DNA of 64,000 bases from an uncultured Clostridia bacterium. GTDB lineage: Bacteria > Bacillota > Clostridia > Christensenellales > Borkfalkiaceae. Position numbers and translations under genes: made by a program. Under the pieces are notes generated by a model. The model searched no databases, was not told the DNA's origin, and worked only from the letters and a program-made list of their open reading frames with translations. Shown one piece after another: positions 62,258 to 64,000 of this stretch (position 1 is its first letter; every line of letters starts with the position of its first letter). The DNA lies in contig CASDOP010000008.1 in assembly GCA_949282385.1 (NCBI GenBank), forward strand, positions 1-64,000, given 5' to 3'.

Positions 62258-63583
62258 ATGGCACTCAAGGTATGTAAATTCGGCGGCACGTCAATGGCTG
62301 ACGGGCATGTAATGAACAATGTTAGAAAGATAATAGAAAGTGACCCCGACCGTCGCTTCGTGGTCGTTTCCGCACCCGGCAAGCGTTTTTCGGGCGATAT
62401 AAAAGTTACCGATATGCTCTACAAATGCTTTAAGGATTTAAAGAGCGAAGGTACCTGCAAGACGGCGTTTGCCGAAGTTCGCAAGCGCTTTGAAAGCATA
62501 GTAAAGGAGCTCAATCTCGATTTCGATATGGCTAAAGTTCTCGACGAAACCGAAGCCCGCATCGATATTGAAAAGAGCGAAGATTTCACGGCTTCGCGCG
62601 GCGAATATCTTTCCGCCGTCGTAATGGCTCACCTTCTCGGCGCAAAGTTTATCGACAGCGAAGACGTAGTTTTCTTCGACGAAAGAGGTCGTTTCGACGA
62701 CGTTAAGAGCTATAAGGCGATAGCCGCCGCAACCGAAGGCTGCGAAAAGGCGGTATTTCCCGGTTTCTACGGCAAGGGCTTTGACGGAAAGGTAAAAACT
62801 TTCTCGCGCGGCGGTTCGGATATATCGGGCTCAATAGTTGCCCGCGCAGTCGGCGCGAGCGTCTACGAAAACTGGACGGACGTATCCGGCTTTCTCGCCT
62901 GCGACCCCAGAATAGTAGAAAGTCCCAAGAGCATCAAGAGTCTTTCGTACAAAGAGCTTCGCGAACTTTCGTATATGGGCGCAAACGTGCTCCATTCCGA
63001 AAGTATTTTCCCCGTACGCAAGGCGAATATTCCCATAGTAATCAAAAATACCTTCCGTCCCGAAGACGAGGGTACGTCCATTCTTCCCATCGCGCAGTAT
63101 AAACCGAGCGGAAACATCGTGACGGGCATTGCGGGCAAGAAGAATTTTACGGTTATTTTCATTGAAAAATCTCATATGAATTATGAGATAGGTTTTGTGC
63201 GCAAGGTACTCTCCGTATTTGAACGTTTCGGCGTTTCGGTCGAGCATATCCCTTCGGGAATTGACACTATGTCCGTCGTAGTGGAAAGCAGTCAGCTCAG
63301 CGGCTTCAAGCTCGAACAAATACTTGAATGTATCAAGAGCGAAACCGAACCCGACTTCATAAGGGTGTCCGAAAACATTGCTCTCATCGCCACCGTCGGA
63401 CACGGTATGTCGTCTTCCATCGGTACTTCGGCAAGGCTCTTCAAGGCGCTTGCAGAGGCAGGCATAAACGTAAAGATGATAGACCAGGGTTCGTCCGAAC
63501 TTAATATAATAGTTGCCGTCAAGAACGAAGAAATGGAAAAGTGCATAGCGGCTATCTACCGCGAATTCTTCGGCAACAAGTGA
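62258..63583 (+). CDS. lysC: Aspartate kinase
   Basis: 441 residues. The kinase N-terminus KVCKFGGTSMADG is the family signature; FTASRGEYLSAVVMA and TFSRGGSDISGSIVARA complete the active site. Two C-terminal ACT domains (about 290-441) allow feedback inhibition by lysine or threonine. The architecture is that of monofunctional aspartokinase III. It makes aspartyl phosphate for lysine, threonine and methionine synthesis. It ends at a strong terminator. Confidence 0.95.
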   Translation: MALKVCKFGGTSMADGHVMNNVRKIIESDPDRRFVVVSAPGKRFSGDIKVTDMLYKCFKDLKSEGTCKTAFAEVRKRFESIVKELNLDFDMAKVLDETEARIDIEKSEDFTASRGEYLSAVVMAHLLGAKFIDSEDVVFFDERGRFDDVKSYKAIAAATEGCEKAVFPGFYGKGFDGKVKTFSRGGSDISGSIVARAVGASVYENWTDVSGFLACDPRIVESPKSIKSLSYKELRELSYMGANVLHSESIFPVRKANIPIVIKNTFRPEDEGTSILPIAQYKPSGNIVTGIAGKKNFTVIFIEKSHMNYEIGFVRKVLSVFERFGVSVEHIPSGIDTMSVVVESSQLSGFKLEQILECIKSETEPDFIRVSENIALIATVGHGMSSSIGTSARLFKALAEAGINVKMIDQGSSELNIIVAVKNEEMEKCIAAIYREFFGNK

Positions 63584-63616
63584 TTTACGGCAATAAAAAT
63601 ATTCAATAAAAATTGT

Positions 63617-63656
63617 GCCGCCGCGCGGAAAATTTTTTCCGCGCGGCGGCTTTTAT
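63617..63656 (+). terminator. Terminator of cdaA-lysC operon
   Basis: Perfect 14-bp GC-rich stem (63617-63630 with 63637-63650), followed by TTTTATTATT. Confidence 0.95.
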
Positions 63657-63713
63657 TATTCAACCTTATTAAAATGTAATTCTTTGTGTAAGTTATTTAC
63701 TGCGTTCGGCATT

Positions 63714-63808
63714 AAGCCGACTGCGACAGTCGGCTTGAAGTCGGCTACCGCAGTCGGCTTAAACACTGCTGCGGCATTTGATTAAAAACTCAGTCGGGCG
63801 GTCGGCTT
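63714..63808. repeat. Cluster of GTCGGCTT repeats
   Basis: The octamer GTCGGCTT or a one-base variant occurs at 63729, 63740, 63753 and 63801, and the first copy is part of a perfect 10-bp palindrome AAGCCGACTG-CGA-CAGTCGGCTT (63714-63736). Mixed direct and inverted copies could form alternative hairpins. It lies between two convergent genes. It may be a REP-like element or simply a degenerate double terminator. Confidence 0.7.
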
Positions 63809-63815
63809 ATGATTT

Positions 63816-64000
63816 TTATAAAAACCTCTTTTTGCCCGTAAGGTTATCGCATTCTACTTTATATACGTCTACGATATCCATCGCGGCGCATTTTTCTGCG
63901 GGATAATCTTCAAATCCAGTGTGCGCGAGCAGCGCCTTTATGCCTTTAAGTTTATTGTCGCCCTCGCATTTTTTGACTATGCCCGTTGCGATAACGCTTT
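63816..64000 (-). CDS. Pyridoxamine 5'-phosphate oxidase-like flavin protein (C-terminal part)
   Basis: The last 61 codons of a minus-strand gene that continues past the window: ...SVIATGIVKKCEGDNKLKGI...ending DVYKVECDNLTGKKRFL. The pattern 'S-V-x-x-x-G-x-V' with 'E-x-x-x-K', then 'V-x-V-x-x-LTGKKR', is that of the NimA-like group of FMN-binding split-barrel proteins. These bind FMN or heme and act in redox or nitro-compound metabolism. Assignment rests on the tail only. Confidence 0.7.
   Translation of the reverse strand, partial: SVIATGIVKKCEGDNKLKGIKALLAHTGFEDYPAEKCAAMDIVDVYKVECDNLTGKKRFL

Overview
The window looks like a contiguous piece of a bacterial chromosome, most likely an anaerobic member of Bacillota (class Clostridia), possibly one of the uncultured gut lineages related to Christensenellales. 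The evidence is the mix of genes: rubredoxin plus 4Fe-4S redox proteins, pyrophosphate-type phosphofructokinase, CdaA, KtrAB, HelD, a cysteine T-box and a folate (THF) riboswitch. There are clear Shine-Dalgarno sites, and nearly every promoter is a textbook sigma-A type with 17-bp spacing. The lineage below class is a guess. The standard genetic code is in use, since many intact genes end in TGA. AUA isoleucine codons are unusually common for this base composition. I saw no insertion sequence, prophage, CRISPR array or tRNA.

Layout. 1-480: 3' end of 23S rRNA, 5S rRNA and terminator, with no tRNA in the spacer. 0.5-6.4 kb: a repeat-rich lipoprotein; a rubredoxin-like/ferredoxin pair behind a palindromic promoter; a small XRE regulator divergent from a zinc-ribbon membrane protein gene interrupted by two in-frame stops; a YjzC-like peptide; a DUF89 protein; and membrane and small proteins. 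6.4-19 kb: DeoR regulator, ktrB-ktrA potassium uptake, T-box-cysE-cysS, a strikingly short alaS, rplM-rpsI, a membrane protein, a PHP phosphatase and PPi-dependent pfk. 19-23 kb: a hidden small gene with an ATT start, a 759-residue membrane-anchored lipoprotein, and a DUF421/DUF4363 pair. 23-26.4 kb: THF riboswitch and folC-folE-folP-folBK. 26.4-34 kb: Ppx/GppA-HD, maf, a divergent MreB, a membrane EAL phosphodiesterase and an EF-G paralogue. 34-45 kb: lepA, acetyltransferases, an MGMT-like protein, hemW, a lipoprotein, guaB-guaA, a PPC/DUF296 protein, an rRNA methyltransferase and pyrophosphatase. 45-64 kb: HelD, GT8 glycosyltransferase, an ABC exporter, a 1,876-residue DUF4011-type helicase, comEC-holA, cdaA with a 38-residue CdaR-like stub, DUF1015, aspartokinase and the end of a flavin-binding protein.

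Functional links. PPi-PFK and inorganic pyrophosphatase both act on the PPi pool. CdaA makes c-di-AMP, which in other Bacillota binds KtrA, and ktrAB is also here. The folate operon is probably controlled by its own end product, and cysE-cysS by charging of tRNA-Cys.

The most unusual signals are as follows. Three genes (4446, 7451, 16742) have their ATG exactly 6 nt after a consensus -10 box and no Shine-Dalgarno, so they are predicted to be leaderless. The zinc-ribbon gene is interrupted twice without loss of frame. An 86-codon gene begins with ATT behind a perfect ribosome binding site. AlaRS is missing two regions, and cdaA is followed by a CdaR reduced to its membrane anchor. No clearly new multi-gene system could be established from the sequence alone.
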